A stretch of DNA of 64,000 bases, taken from the NCBI RefSeq assembly GCF_026625805.1, contig NZ_CP113064.1:930001-994000 (forward strand). Direction: 5' to 3'. Made by a program: the position numbers and the translations under genes. The notes under the pieces are model-generated. The model saw nothing but the letters and a program-made list of their open reading frames with translations. It did not search any database and had not been told where the DNA came from. Origin of the DNA: Brevundimonas sp. SL130 (GTDB lineage Bacteria > Pseudomonadota > Alphaproteobacteria > Caulobacterales > Caulobacteraceae). This document shows, in pieces, positions 7,681-15,624 of this stretch (within the stretch, counting starts at the first letter, position 1; every line of letters begins with the position of its first letter).

Positions 7681-7998
7681 TTAGCCGACCCGACCGACGA
7701 TGGTGCGGATGGTCTCGGCCCGGGTCGGCAGGTCGGCGGCGAGACGGGTTGCGATCTCGCGAACGCCGACCGGATAGGCGTCGCCGCCCGAGGCGATGTC
7801 CTTGGCCTTGTCTGCGACCTGGGTCAGCAGTTTCTCGAACTGTTCGATCTCTTCCAGCGCCAGGGCGTGGGCTTCCAGTTGGAGGCGCTGAACCCGTTCG
7901 GCTGTGGTCTCGGGCGCGCGCATCAGATCATAGACGGCGGCCTCGGCGCCCACGAGGCGCAGGTCGGGTTTGGAATCGGTGCTGGTCTTCTTGATCAT
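7681..7998 (-). CDS. Conserved-looking helical protein, unknown function
   Basis: A 105-residue soluble protein, mostly helical, with an amphipathic stretch around residues 38-75 (E-R-V-Q-R-L-Q-L-E-A-H-A-L-A-L-E-E-I-E-Q-F-E-K-L shortened here) that could form a coiled coil. The N-terminus is polar and basic. It is codirectional with opgH, 117 bp downstream of it, so it may be the next gene of that transcript. No domain is recognised. Confidence 0.62.
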   Translation of the reverse strand: MIKKTSTDSKPDLRLVGAEAAVYDLMRAPETTAERVQRLQLEAHALALEEIEQFEKLLTQVADKAKDIASGGDAYPVGVREIATRLAADLPTRAETIRTIVGRVG

Positions 7999-8115
7999 GG
8001 AATCGGTCCACAGCGACGGCTGAAAATCGAAAGTGGTCGCAGCGCAGCTTTTCGTCGAGCTTGACCGTAGCGGTTATGGCGACGCTGTGGCCGCCGTGCA
8101 TCGGTTTCGCCGTTC

Positions 8116-10080
8116 TTACAGCTCCGGCGCGCGGGCCGGGACCATGGCCGGGGCCGCGACCGGGGCCAGGACGCCGCCGGCGACGGCACGCAGCGGCGAG
8201 CGGGGCGTGTGGAGGACGGCCGGGTTGACGCTGACGCCGTCCTGGGCCGGGGTGACCAGGAAGCCCTTGGCCGCCAGCCTGTCGCCCGAGCGAACCCGCG
8301 AGGTCCAGACCGTGATCGGGGCGGCCAGCAGCAGCGGCAGGACGATCGGGGCGAACCAGGTGGCCAGGTCGGGGCGGACGCACAGGGGGATGATGAAGCC
8401 GACGCCGGCGATCATCTGCCAGCGCATTGCGCGGAAGGCGTCTGACCAGGCCAGGCCGTCGGCCTCGCGCTGCTGGGTCGACCAGCCGGTGTCGTGGCCG
8501 GACAGGATCTGGATGAAGGCCTTGGTGTTGGCGACCATCAGGATGGGGGCCAGGATGGCCGACAGGGCGATCTCGGCGGCCATGCCCTTGGCGATGGCGC
8601 GACGCCCGCCGAAGGCGCGCAGCTCGGCCGGGCGGCTGAGGACCAGGGCGGCGCCCATGAACTTGGGCCCGATCAGCAGCACGCCCGACAGGAAGGAGGC
8701 CAGCATGAAGGGAGTGAACTGGGGGTTCAGGATGTAGAAGAAGCTGGTCCAGTCGACCGGATAGAACATCTGGATGAACAGGCCGACCATCAGCGACGCC
8801 AGCCACAGGGGCGAGGACAGATAGGCCATGCAGCCCATGGCAAGTTGCAGGCGGCTCATCGGCGACAGGCCCTTGGCGCCGATCAGGCCCAGGTGCTGCA
8901 GATTGCCCTGGAACCAGCGGTGGTCGCGGCGGATGAAGTCGGTGATCGACGGCGGGGTCTCTTCCCACGATCCGTCCAGGGCGGCGGTGACGTGCACGGC
9001 CCAGCCGGCGCGGCGCATCAGGGCGGCCTCGACCACGTCGTGGCTCATGATATGGCCGCCGAAGGGCTTCTTGCCCGGCAGATGGGGCAGGCCGCAGCAG
9101 GCGGCGAAGGCGCGCGTGCGGATGATGGCGTTGTGGCCCCAGTAGCTGGATTCCGAACCGGTCCAATAGGCTAGGCCGGCGGCGGCGACGCGGCCGTACA
9201 GGCGCACCGAATACTGCGACACGCGGGCGAAGATGGTGCGGGCCTTGATGATGACCGGCGCGGTCTGCAGCATGCCGACGCCGGGATTGCGCTCCATGGC
9301 GTCGACCATGCGCAGCAGGGTCTCGCCGGCCATGGTGCTGTCGGCGTCCAGGACGATCATGGTCTCATAGGCGCCGCCGAAACGACGGACCCATTCGGCC
9401 AGGTTGCCGGCCTTGCGCTCGGCATTGTCCGTGCGGCGGCGGTAGAAGGTCTTGCAGCCGGCGGTCAGGCGGAAGGCCTGGAAGACCGAACGCTCGGAGG
9501 CTGCGGCCTCTTCCTTGGTCGAGTCGCTCAGCACGAAGATGTCGAAGGCCGAGGCGGCGCCCAAACGGGTCAGCGAGGCGTCGATCATCGCCAGGCGGGC
9601 GAAGGAGGCGCGAGCGTCCTCGTTGTACAGCGGCATCAGCAGGGCGGTGCGGGTGCGCGGCAGGGCCGGGTGGGGGGCGAAGGCCAGGTCGGCCTGGTCC
9701 TTGCCGCGCAGCATGACGAACAGACCCATCAGGCCGCTGACGAACCAGCAGGAGATGGCGGTGATCAGCAGCATGAAGATGCCGAACGCCAGGATCTCGG
9801 TGCCGTCCCAGCCCTTGCGGGCGTACAGGTAGAAGGGCGTGATGGCGGACAGGCTGGTCAGGGCGACGGTGCCGGCCAGCAGCATCAGACGGCGCAGGGC
9901 GACCGTCTGCGGCGAGGTGGCCGGGATGGCTTCGGCCACGGCGTCGGGCGCGGCCAGGGACTGCACCGGCATGGCCAAGGGCGCCTCGTCGGGCAGCCAG
10001 GACCAGGCCGGGCCTTGCGGCGCCGGGTTCATCGTCTCGATTTCAGCCTGTTCGACAGGCCGGATCGCCAGCTTGTTCAT
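8116..10080 (-). CDS. opgH: Glucans biosynthesis glucosyltransferase H
   Basis: OpgH/MdoH is the inner-membrane glycosyltransferase that makes the backbone of osmoregulated periplasmic glucans. The 654-residue protein has an N-terminal cytoplasmic segment, two membrane helices near residues 70-125, a family 2 glycosyltransferase domain with the D-A-D metal motif (V-L-D-A-D-S-T) and the product-site motif R-R-D-H-R-W-F-Q-G-N, then several C-terminal membrane helices. The segment Y-W-T-G-S-E-S-S-Y-W-G-H-N-A is a strong MdoH signature. An OpgC-like acyltransferase gene lies immediately upstream on the same strand. The 150-bp upstream gap is A/T-rich near 10190-10235 and probably holds its promoter. 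Confidence 0.95.
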   Translation of the reverse strand: MNKLAIRPVEQAEIETMNPAPQGPAWSWLPDEAPLAMPVQSLAAPDAVAEAIPATSPQTVALRRLMLLAGTVALTSLSAITPFYLYARKGWDGTEILAFGIFMLLITAISCWFVSGLMGLFVMLRGKDQADLAFAPHPALPRTRTALLMPLYNEDARASFARLAMIDASLTRLGAASAFDIFVLSDSTKEEAAASERSVFQAFRLTAGCKTFYRRRTDNAERKAGNLAEWVRRFGGAYETMIVLDADSTMAGETLLRMVDAMERNPGVGMLQTAPVIIKARTIFARVSQYSVRLYGRVAAAGLAYWTGSESSYWGHNAIIRTRAFAACCGLPHLPGKKPFGGHIMSHDVVEAALMRRAGWAVHVTAALDGSWEETPPSITDFIRRDHRWFQGNLQHLGLIGAKGLSPMSRLQLAMGCMAYLSSPLWLASLMVGLFIQMFYPVDWTSFFYILNPQFTPFMLASFLSGVLLIGPKFMGAALVLSRPAELRAFGGRRAIAKGMAAEIALSAILAPILMVANTKAFIQILSGHDTGWSTQQREADGLAWSDAFRAMRWQMIAGVGFIIPLCVRPDLATWFAPIVLPLLLAAPITVWTSRVRSGDRLAAKGFLVTPAQDGVSVNPAVLHTPRSPLRAVAGGVLAPVAAPAMVPARAPEL

Positions 10081-10231
10081 GCCGCTCTGGACGCCCCCGT
10101 GTTGACCGACCGCACTTCCGAAGGCAGGAAGCAGGCGGCGCGCTGCATTGCAGCACGAGCCCTATAGTCGATCACATTCACGCGATTTTCAATCACGCAA
10201 TGTTGATATAGCCAAAAAATATGGGGGATTT

Positions 10232-12115
10232 TTACCCTGGGCGCGTCGCCGGGTGGGCCGCAGGGTCTCCAGAGGGCGAATCCGCCGCGTCCTGCAACAG
10301 TTTACGGTCCAAAACCCAGGCGGCAATCCCCACCCAGCACACCAGGACAATGGCGTAGGCGCGCTCCCACCAGCCGACATTGGCGTCATTGACCGTGCCG
10401 GGGAAGACCAGGTGTTTTGTTACAACGGTCAGGATCGCCATGACCACGAAGGTGATCGCGAGGAAGAGCTTCAGACGCGGCAGATCCCGGCGTGACGCCA
10501 GCCCCCACAGCAGCAGAACAGGCGCCAGCTGGATGCCCAGGGCCAGGTTGATGATCATGTGGCGCGGGTCCGGCCACGGATACAGGGTCGAGGCCGACAT
10601 GCCGGCGCCGGCCAGGACGAAGACCACGGCGATCACGGCCCCGGCGACCCGCTTCTCCGTCAGGGCGTAGACGGCTAGGCCGAAGCCGATTCCCGCCAGG
10701 GCGGCCATCACCCCGGCGACGAAGACGCCGCCGTTGAAGATGATCGGCGCCTGGGCCGTCGCCCCGCCCAGTTCGCTCAGATACTGGGTGGCGTTGTCGA
10801 AGCCGGGATAGGCGGCGATGGCGGCGGCCACCACCGTCAGGGCCAGAAGCGGGGCGGCGACGCCGACCGCCAGCAGGCGGCGACGGCGGTGATAGCGCGC
10901 GGTCGGGCGCCGCAGAGCCTCCAGGTCCAAGGGCCAGGGCCGGCCGTCCAACGGTTTCAATCCCCACAGGGGCCGGATGGCGGGGATGCGTTTGACGACC
11001 TCATAGACGGCGAAACTGCCCAGGAAGGTGGTCAGCAGCAGGGACAGGGCCTCCAGCCCCACCGGCAGGCGGGCGGGACGAATGATCCAGACCGCCGCGA
11101 CCAGGATCGTCTGGTGCGCTAGATACAGGGGGAAGGTGGCCTCGGTCAGATAGGTCAGTACCGGCCCGCCGCGCGAGCGCAAATGCCGGCTGCCGAAGCC
11201 CAGAATGGCGACGATCACCGCCCACTGGTCCAGGCCGTAGACCATGGCCTTGGGCACGCCCCAGAAGGCCCGCCCGCCCGGATGCCAGACCTGGGCCATC
11301 ATGATCGGCAGGGCGACCGCAGCCAGGCCCAGGGCGACCCAGCGATACCGCTCCATGTCGCGCCAGATCGTCTCGCGGCCCACGATGCTGAAACCGAACA
11401 CAAAGGCCCCCAGCGACAGGGCGTGATTGTACCAGTCCCAGTGCAGGATGTTCGTCACCCCGAACCAGGGAAACAGCAGGATGCGGATGGCGATCAGATA
11501 GAGGATCGGCAGGATCAGCACGCGCGGCCCCGCCAAGGCCTTTTCCAGGGTCGCGCCGATCCGGTCGATCAGCCCCGGCACACGCCACAGCAGCACGGTG
11601 ACGACGCTGTAGGCGGCGATATAGACGATGAACCAAAGGTGGTTGACCGGCACGCCGTCGGCCAGGCCGTTGAAGCCGAACTCATGCACCATCCAGGCGG
11701 CGAAACCGGCCAGGCCGCCCGGCCAGCCGGCCTTGTCCATCGCCTCGATCCAGGACTGGATCGGCACCAGGATGATCGCGCCGAACAGCAGGGGGGGGAC
11801 GAGGCGCGCAAACCGGGCGCGAGCGACCTCGCGCGGACTGCGCCGGAAGGTCATGAACCGCAGCGCCGCCCCGGACACCAGAAACAGCAGGGTCAGCCGC
11901 CAGGGATTGGTGACCAATATGGCTTCGCGCATCCACTCGAAGGTGTGGACGCTGTGCACGTGCCAACCATAGACCCCGTAGACTAGGCCTACATGGTACA
12001 GGATCAGCAGACTGAACGCCCCGACCCGGATCCAGTCCAGATCATAACGGCGCGCGGACGAGGGGGCGGAGGGGGTCACGGCCGCGTCTATGATCCGGCG
12101 CGGGGCGTCAGGCAA
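10232..12115 (-). CDS. OpgC-like membrane acyltransferase fused to a DUF998-like membrane domain
   Basis: A 627-residue polytopic protein. Residues about 20-380 form an acyltransferase-3 domain: Y-D-L-D-W-I-R-V-G-A-F, then L-Y-H-V-G-L, then R-L-T-L-L-F-L-V-S-G-A-A, as in OpgC, which adds succinyl groups to periplasmic glucans. Residues about 405-620 form a second membrane domain, with Y-P-G-F-D-N-A-T-Q-Y-L-S-E-L-G-G and I-I-F-N-G-G-V-F resembling DUF998 proteins. The position just upstream of opgH suggests glucan modification. OpgC proteins are usually about 385 residues, so the C-terminal domain is an addition. The fusion is seen directly; its purpose is inferred. Confidence 0.8.
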   Translation of the reverse strand: MPDAPRRIIDAAVTPSAPSSARRYDLDWIRVGAFSLLILYHVGLVYGVYGWHVHSVHTFEWMREAILVTNPWRLTLLFLVSGAALRFMTFRRSPREVARARFARLVPPLLFGAIILVPIQSWIEAMDKAGWPGGLAGFAAWMVHEFGFNGLADGVPVNHLWFIVYIAAYSVVTVLLWRVPGLIDRIGATLEKALAGPRVLILPILYLIAIRILLFPWFGVTNILHWDWYNHALSLGAFVFGFSIVGRETIWRDMERYRWVALGLAAVALPIMMAQVWHPGGRAFWGVPKAMVYGLDQWAVIVAILGFGSRHLRSRGGPVLTYLTEATFPLYLAHQTILVAAVWIIRPARLPVGLEALSLLLTTFLGSFAVYEVVKRIPAIRPLWGLKPLDGRPWPLDLEALRRPTARYHRRRRLLAVGVAAPLLALTVVAAAIAAYPGFDNATQYLSELGGATAQAPIIFNGGVFVAGVMAALAGIGFGLAVYALTEKRVAGAVIAVVFVLAGAGMSASTLYPWPDPRHMIINLALGIQLAPVLLLWGLASRRDLPRLKLFLAITFVVMAILTVVTKHLVFPGTVNDANVGWWERAYAIVLVCWVGIAAWVLDRKLLQDAADSPSGDPAAHPATRPG

Positions 12116-12141
12116 TACGGCGGATGGTCTCGGGGGGGCGG

Positions 12142-13467
12142 TCAGGCCAGGGTCTCGGTCAAGCCCAGCGCCTTCAACGTCGCGGCGACCGAGGCGTTCT
12201 GTTCGGCCTTGTACAGCGCCATCTCGTCCAGCACCGCACGGCCCAGGGCCTGTTCGAAATCAGCCTTGGCCGGATCGACCGCATAGGCGGTCCCGCGCGC
12301 CTCAGCGCCCAGGTTGGACTGGAAGATGCCGGCGGCGCTGACGGGCAGGAAATCTTCGTAGGTGATCGGTTCGGCGACGACGTGACCCAGGGCGATCAGG
12401 GCCTCCAGATCGGTCGTCTCGGGGCACCCGGCCAGGCCTTGCGACGTCGCGCGATAGCGGAACCAGGCCAGGCCGCCCCGTCGCAACGCCGTCCAGTCGT
12501 CGGGCAGGGCCGAGAAGTCCTTGCTCGCCAAGGCCGCGTCATACAGGGCGCGACCGGCGGGGGTCAGGGCGCAACCCCGCTGTTCGATCTCGCCGAAGCG
12601 GGCGGTGTGCACCCCCTGGACGGCGCCGTCCGCGCCGGGGAAGGCGATGGCCTCCTGCAAGGCCTTGAAACTGGTCTGGCGCAACAGGATGGGGCAGGCG
12701 CGGGCCGGCGGGCCCTCGATCGTCTCCTTGGGCGTGATGCCGCGTTCGGGCATGGCGGCCTGGGCGGCGTCGATGTCCAGGGTGCGCGGCGTCAGGTGGT
12801 TGATGTGCGGCCCCTTGAAGCTGACCACGTCGGCGATCAGCCGGTGGGCGGCGACCAGCCGTTCATAGGTGGCGGCGCTGACCGTCGCCTCGGCATGCCA
12901 GCGGAAGGTCTCCAGCAGTTCGGCCACGAACCGGTCGGCCTGGCCCTCGTCCAGGCCGCCGGCGGTCTCGGCCGTCTCGATCAGGGCCCGCGCGCCGGGG
13001 GTGAAGATGTCGCGTCGGGCCAGGGCGGCGGCCGCCTCCGCCCGCAAAGCCTCGTCCTCGATCAGCTCTAGCCGCAGCAGGGAGCAGAAGACCCGGAAGG
13101 GATTGCGCGCCAGGGCCGCCGGATCAACGGGGCGGAAGGCTGTGGAATGGACCGGCACTCCCGCCGGGGCCAGATTGTAATAGCTGACCGGCGCCATGCC
13201 CATGACCGCAAAGGCGCGGGCGATGGTGGCCAATTCATCCGCCGTACCGACGCGGATGGCGCCGTGGCGTTCCTCCGATAGCCGCGCCATTTCGCCTGCG
13301 GCGGCCAGACGCTCGGCTCCCGCCGGATCGGCCTTCAGCGTCTCTGCATTGATCTCGGCCACCAGGGCCAGCAGCTCGCCGTACTGGGGCACCTCGGCCC
13401 GGTACAGGGCCGACAGGGCGGCCGAGAAACGGCTGCGGATCTCATCAACGTGGACGAAGGCGGACAT
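12142..13467 (-). CDS. 2-oxoadipate dioxygenase/decarboxylase-like enzyme (YdcJ/HglS, DUF1338 family)
   Basis: A 441-residue protein resembling YdcJ/HglS, a metal-dependent enzyme of the VOC superfold that converts 2-oxoadipate to D-2-hydroxyglutarate in lysine breakdown. The N-terminus (F-V-H-V-D-E-I-R-S-R-F-S) is characteristic. Probable metal ligands are the His in V-H-S-T-A-F-R-P-V-D, the His in I-N-H-L-T-P-R-T-L-D, and a Glu in the C-terminal third. Length agrees with the family. No other lysine-degradation gene is adjacent, so the pathway role is inferred. It is codirectional with the OpgC-like gene, with a 26-bp gap. Confidence 0.85.
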   Translation of the reverse strand: MSAFVHVDEIRSRFSAALSALYRAEVPQYGELLALVAEINAETLKADPAGAERLAAAGEMARLSEERHGAIRVGTADELATIARAFAVMGMAPVSYYNLAPAGVPVHSTAFRPVDPAALARNPFRVFCSLLRLELIEDEALRAEAAAALARRDIFTPGARALIETAETAGGLDEGQADRFVAELLETFRWHAEATVSAATYERLVAAHRLIADVVSFKGPHINHLTPRTLDIDAAQAAMPERGITPKETIEGPPARACPILLRQTSFKALQEAIAFPGADGAVQGVHTARFGEIEQRGCALTPAGRALYDAALASKDFSALPDDWTALRRGGLAWFRYRATSQGLAGCPETTDLEALIALGHVVAEPITYEDFLPVSAAGIFQSNLGAEARGTAYAVDPAKADFEQALGRAVLDEMALYKAEQNASVAATLKALGLTETLA

Positions 13468-13561
13468 GACGGGCTCCCTGGACCTTTTCGCCGTTCCCTA
13501 CGCCTGTCGGCCGCCGACGCCTAGCCGGCGGCCACAGGACATTTCGCCCGATACGGTGTGA

Positions 13562-14212
13562 TCAGGCCTCGACGCCGACCCCGATGGGGCAGACCACGCC
13601 GGTGCCGCCTATGCCGCAGTAGCCGGCCGGGTTCTTGGCCAGATAACCCTGATGATAGTCTTCGGCGTAGAAATACTCGCCCGCCGGTTCGATCTCGGTG
13701 GTGATCGTCCCACGTCCCGCCGCCGTCAGGGCCGCCTGATAGGCGTCCCGCGACGCTTCGGCCTCACGCTGCTGCGCGTCGTTCAGCGTATAGAGGGCCG
13801 AGCGATAGGTGGTGCCCACGTCATTGCCCTGGCGCATGCCCTGGGTCGGGTCATGGTTCTCCCAGAAGGCCTTCAGCAGCTCGGCATAGGTGATCGCCTG
13901 CGGGTCGAACACCACCTTGACCACCTCGGTATGGCCGGTGCGGCCGGTGCAGGTCTCCTCATAGGTGGGATTGGGCGTGATTCCGCCCGAATAGCCGGCC
14001 GAGGTCACCCACACGCCCGGCAATGACCAGAAAATCCGCTCCACGCCCCAGAAACAGCCCATGCCGAAGATCGCGGTCTGGAAGCCCTGGGGATATGGTC
14101 CCTTCAGCGGATGGCCGCTGACATAGTGGTTGACGTCGGTGGCCAGGGGCTCGGCGCGACCGGGCAGGGCGGTCTCGGCGGTGGGCAGTTCGGCGGTTTT
14201 CGACAGCAGCAT
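13562..14212 (-). CDS. msrA: Peptide methionine sulfoxide reductase A
   Basis: MsrA reduces methionine-S-sulfoxide in proteins. The 216-residue protein has the catalytic G-C53-F-W-G motif and the body motif A-G-Y-S-G-G (S-A-G-Y-S-G-G-I). Two further cysteines near the end (C199 and C208) are placed to resolve the sulfenic acid. The N-terminal about 45 residues form the extended arm seen in alphaproteobacterial MsrA. No signal peptide is apparent, so it is cytoplasmic. Confidence 0.95.
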   Translation of the reverse strand: MLLSKTAELPTAETALPGRAEPLATDVNHYVSGHPLKGPYPQGFQTAIFGMGCFWGVERIFWSLPGVWVTSAGYSGGITPNPTYEETCTGRTGHTEVVKVVFDPQAITYAELLKAFWENHDPTQGMRQGNDVGTTYRSALYTLNDAQQREAEASRDAYQAALTAAGRGTITTEIEPAGEYFYAEDYHQGYLAKNPAGYCGIGGTGVVCPIGVGVEA

Positions 14213-14351
14213 GGGGGTTCCTTCACAAGGAAAATGACTTCGGCGCCTATATGGGGATGTCAGAGGCGCTTGCCGAGGGGGCGAACGTGTTCTATCAGGC
14301 CCGCCTCCCGCCGGATCGACCTCCGGCGGCGCGCAAGACGTGGCGTGAAAC

Positions 14352-14441
14352 GGACAGGTGGCGGAGTGGTCGATCGCGCACGCTTGGAAAGCGTGTGTAG
14401 GTGAAAGCCTACCGAGGGTTCGAATCCCTCTCTGTCCGCCA
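14352..14441 (+). tRNA. tRNA-Ser, anticodon GGA
   Basis: A 90-nt class II tRNA with encoded CCA. The acceptor stem is ggacagg paired with tctgtcc (one G-U), discriminator G. The anticodon loop reads t-t-g-g-a-a-a, giving GGA. A long variable arm (gtgtaggtgaaagcctac) and the T-loop gggttcgaatccc are present. It marks the left edge of a region of mobile-element debris and atypical genes. Confidence 0.97.
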
Positions 14442-14581
14442 CCCCCGCCGATTCTACGCCATGACGCGATATCCTGCGGAATAGCTACGCAAACACCGCC
14501 AATAGTTGCGCGTTCGATGTCCTTGATATTCTATCGCGATGTTTTCGGTTGTACCGGGCGAGCCGACAGTGCGTACCGTGA

Positions 14582-14906
14582 AGCGTAGCCGCCAAACTGT
14601 CCGAACAGCCGGCGTCGCCTCAGGGCCTGCCGGTTCGCATCCTTCTGACGGGAGGCGAGCGCAATGACATCCCTCAGATCGAGCCTTTGTTCGACGGTCT
14701 CAGGACCGGCTTCGTCCTGGCCGATAAAGCCTATGACGGCCGACGCTACTACGGCGGCCGGAGCGATACCGGTCGTACCTCGCCGCAGCACCACTGCCGC
14801 TTGGCGCCGCTTCGAGGCGACGCCTTATAACGAGCGCAACCAAATCGAACGACTGTTCAACAAACTCAAGCACTCACGACGTATCGCCAAGTGTTCAAGC
14901 CGTTAG
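14582..14906 (+). pseudogene. Decayed IS5-type transposase fragment
   Basis: Translating 14582-14745 in one frame gives G-L-P-V-R-I-L-L-T-G-G-E-R-N-D-I and then F-V-L-A-D-K-A-Y-D-G-R. From about 14745 homology moves to another frame: A-G-A-I-P-V-V-P-R-R-S and then Y-N-E-R-N-Q-I-E-R-L-F-N-K-L-K-H-S-R-R-I-A. These are the middle and end of a DDE transposase of the IS5 superfamily, the D of A-D-K-A-Y-D and the E of R-N-Q-I-E-R being catalytic positions. The frame change, missing N-terminus and early stop (14904-14906) show it is inactive. No terminal inverted repeats were recognised. Confidence 0.75.
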
Positions 14907-14924
14907 AGCGCGAGTTCACCTGTT

Positions 14925-15422
14925 TCAGCAGAAACGGAGAGGCAGGCTATGCGAACTTTTCACGTCCTGTAGAATAATGCTTGTGCGTCCATTTGCTATT
15001 TGCGGAGATGACAGGAGTGTTTCCGTCAAAAGTATATTCAGGGAGGATAGATCTTTTGTCGCCACCTTAATTATCATGTCAGGTGATCCAGTAAGTAATT
15101 GGCACTCCAGTACCTCATCAAGCAGTATAAGACGTTTACGAAAATCTGATGCGGCCTGTGGATCAGAAGATGTCATGGTTAGCATTACGTAGGCCATGAT
15201 GCCTACGTTTAACGCCGCTGGCGACAGGTGGGCATGGATGGAACGAATGACGCCGTCTTTGCGTAAAATTTGGAGTCTGCGCGAAATTTGAGACGGCGAA
15301 AGTCCAACGATCGGCGCCAGTTCACTTGGGCCCGCGTCGCCGGCTTCTTGCAGGGCCGCCAGAATTTTTCGGTCAAACACATCGAGGGATGTCAATTCTG
15401 AGGTCTCACACGAAGCGATCAT
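14925..15422 (-). CDS. Lrp/AsnC-family transcriptional regulator
   Basis: A 165-residue protein from the ATG at 15422. The N-terminal winged helix begins L-D-V-F-D-R-K-I-L-A-A-L-Q and has the recognition region V-G-L-S-P-S-Q-I-S-R-R-L-Q-I-L. The C-terminal part (A-Y-V-M-L-T, then E-C-Q-L-L-T-G-S-P-D-M-I-I-K-V) is the RAM ligand-binding domain that senses amino acids. A GTG at 15482 would add 20 residues but would start inside a palindrome, so 15422 is preferred. It is divergent from the TonB-dependent receptor gene and probably controls it. The gene is visibly richer in A/T than the flanking chromosome. Confidence 0.88.
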   Translation of the reverse strand: MIASCETSELTSLDVFDRKILAALQEAGDAGPSELAPIVGLSPSQISRRLQILRKDGVIRSIHAHLSPAALNVGIMAYVMLTMTSSDPQAASDFRKRLILLDEVLECQLLTGSPDMIIKVATKDLSSLNILLTETLLSSPQIANGRTSIILQDVKSSHSLPLRFC

Positions 15423-15462
15423 CCGAGCGCGGAATGAGGTGTTTTTTTGCGATAGTCGGCCA

Positions 15463-15478
15463 ATTGTCAACTGACAAT
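15463..15478. promoter_or_regulatory. Palindrome in the Lrp/receptor divergent region, candidate operator
   Basis: ATTGTCA-AC-TGACAAT is a perfect 7-bp inverted repeat with a 2-bp centre. It lies 41 bp upstream of the regulator start and about 150 bp upstream of the receptor start. Lrp/AsnC proteins bind such short A/T-containing palindromes, so it is a plausible site for autoregulation and control of the receptor. It was not tested. Confidence 0.5.
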
Positions 15479-15624
15479 GCACGGACTTTGCGCGTAATGT
15501 GCCATACTATCAATTTCTGCGCGCAGTGGGCGAGGGGATGCGAGCGGCCCTGAATGACCGGAAAGGCGTCATGGCTGTCTGTTTCGCTGATTGGCGCGCG
15601 AACTTAAAAAAACGGGGGTATAAA

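Noticed and set aside
14260..14442. Minus-strand reading frame across the tRNA-Ser gene
   Set aside because: It is the well-known false protein read from the reverse of a tRNA-Ser; the cloverleaf explains the sequence fully.
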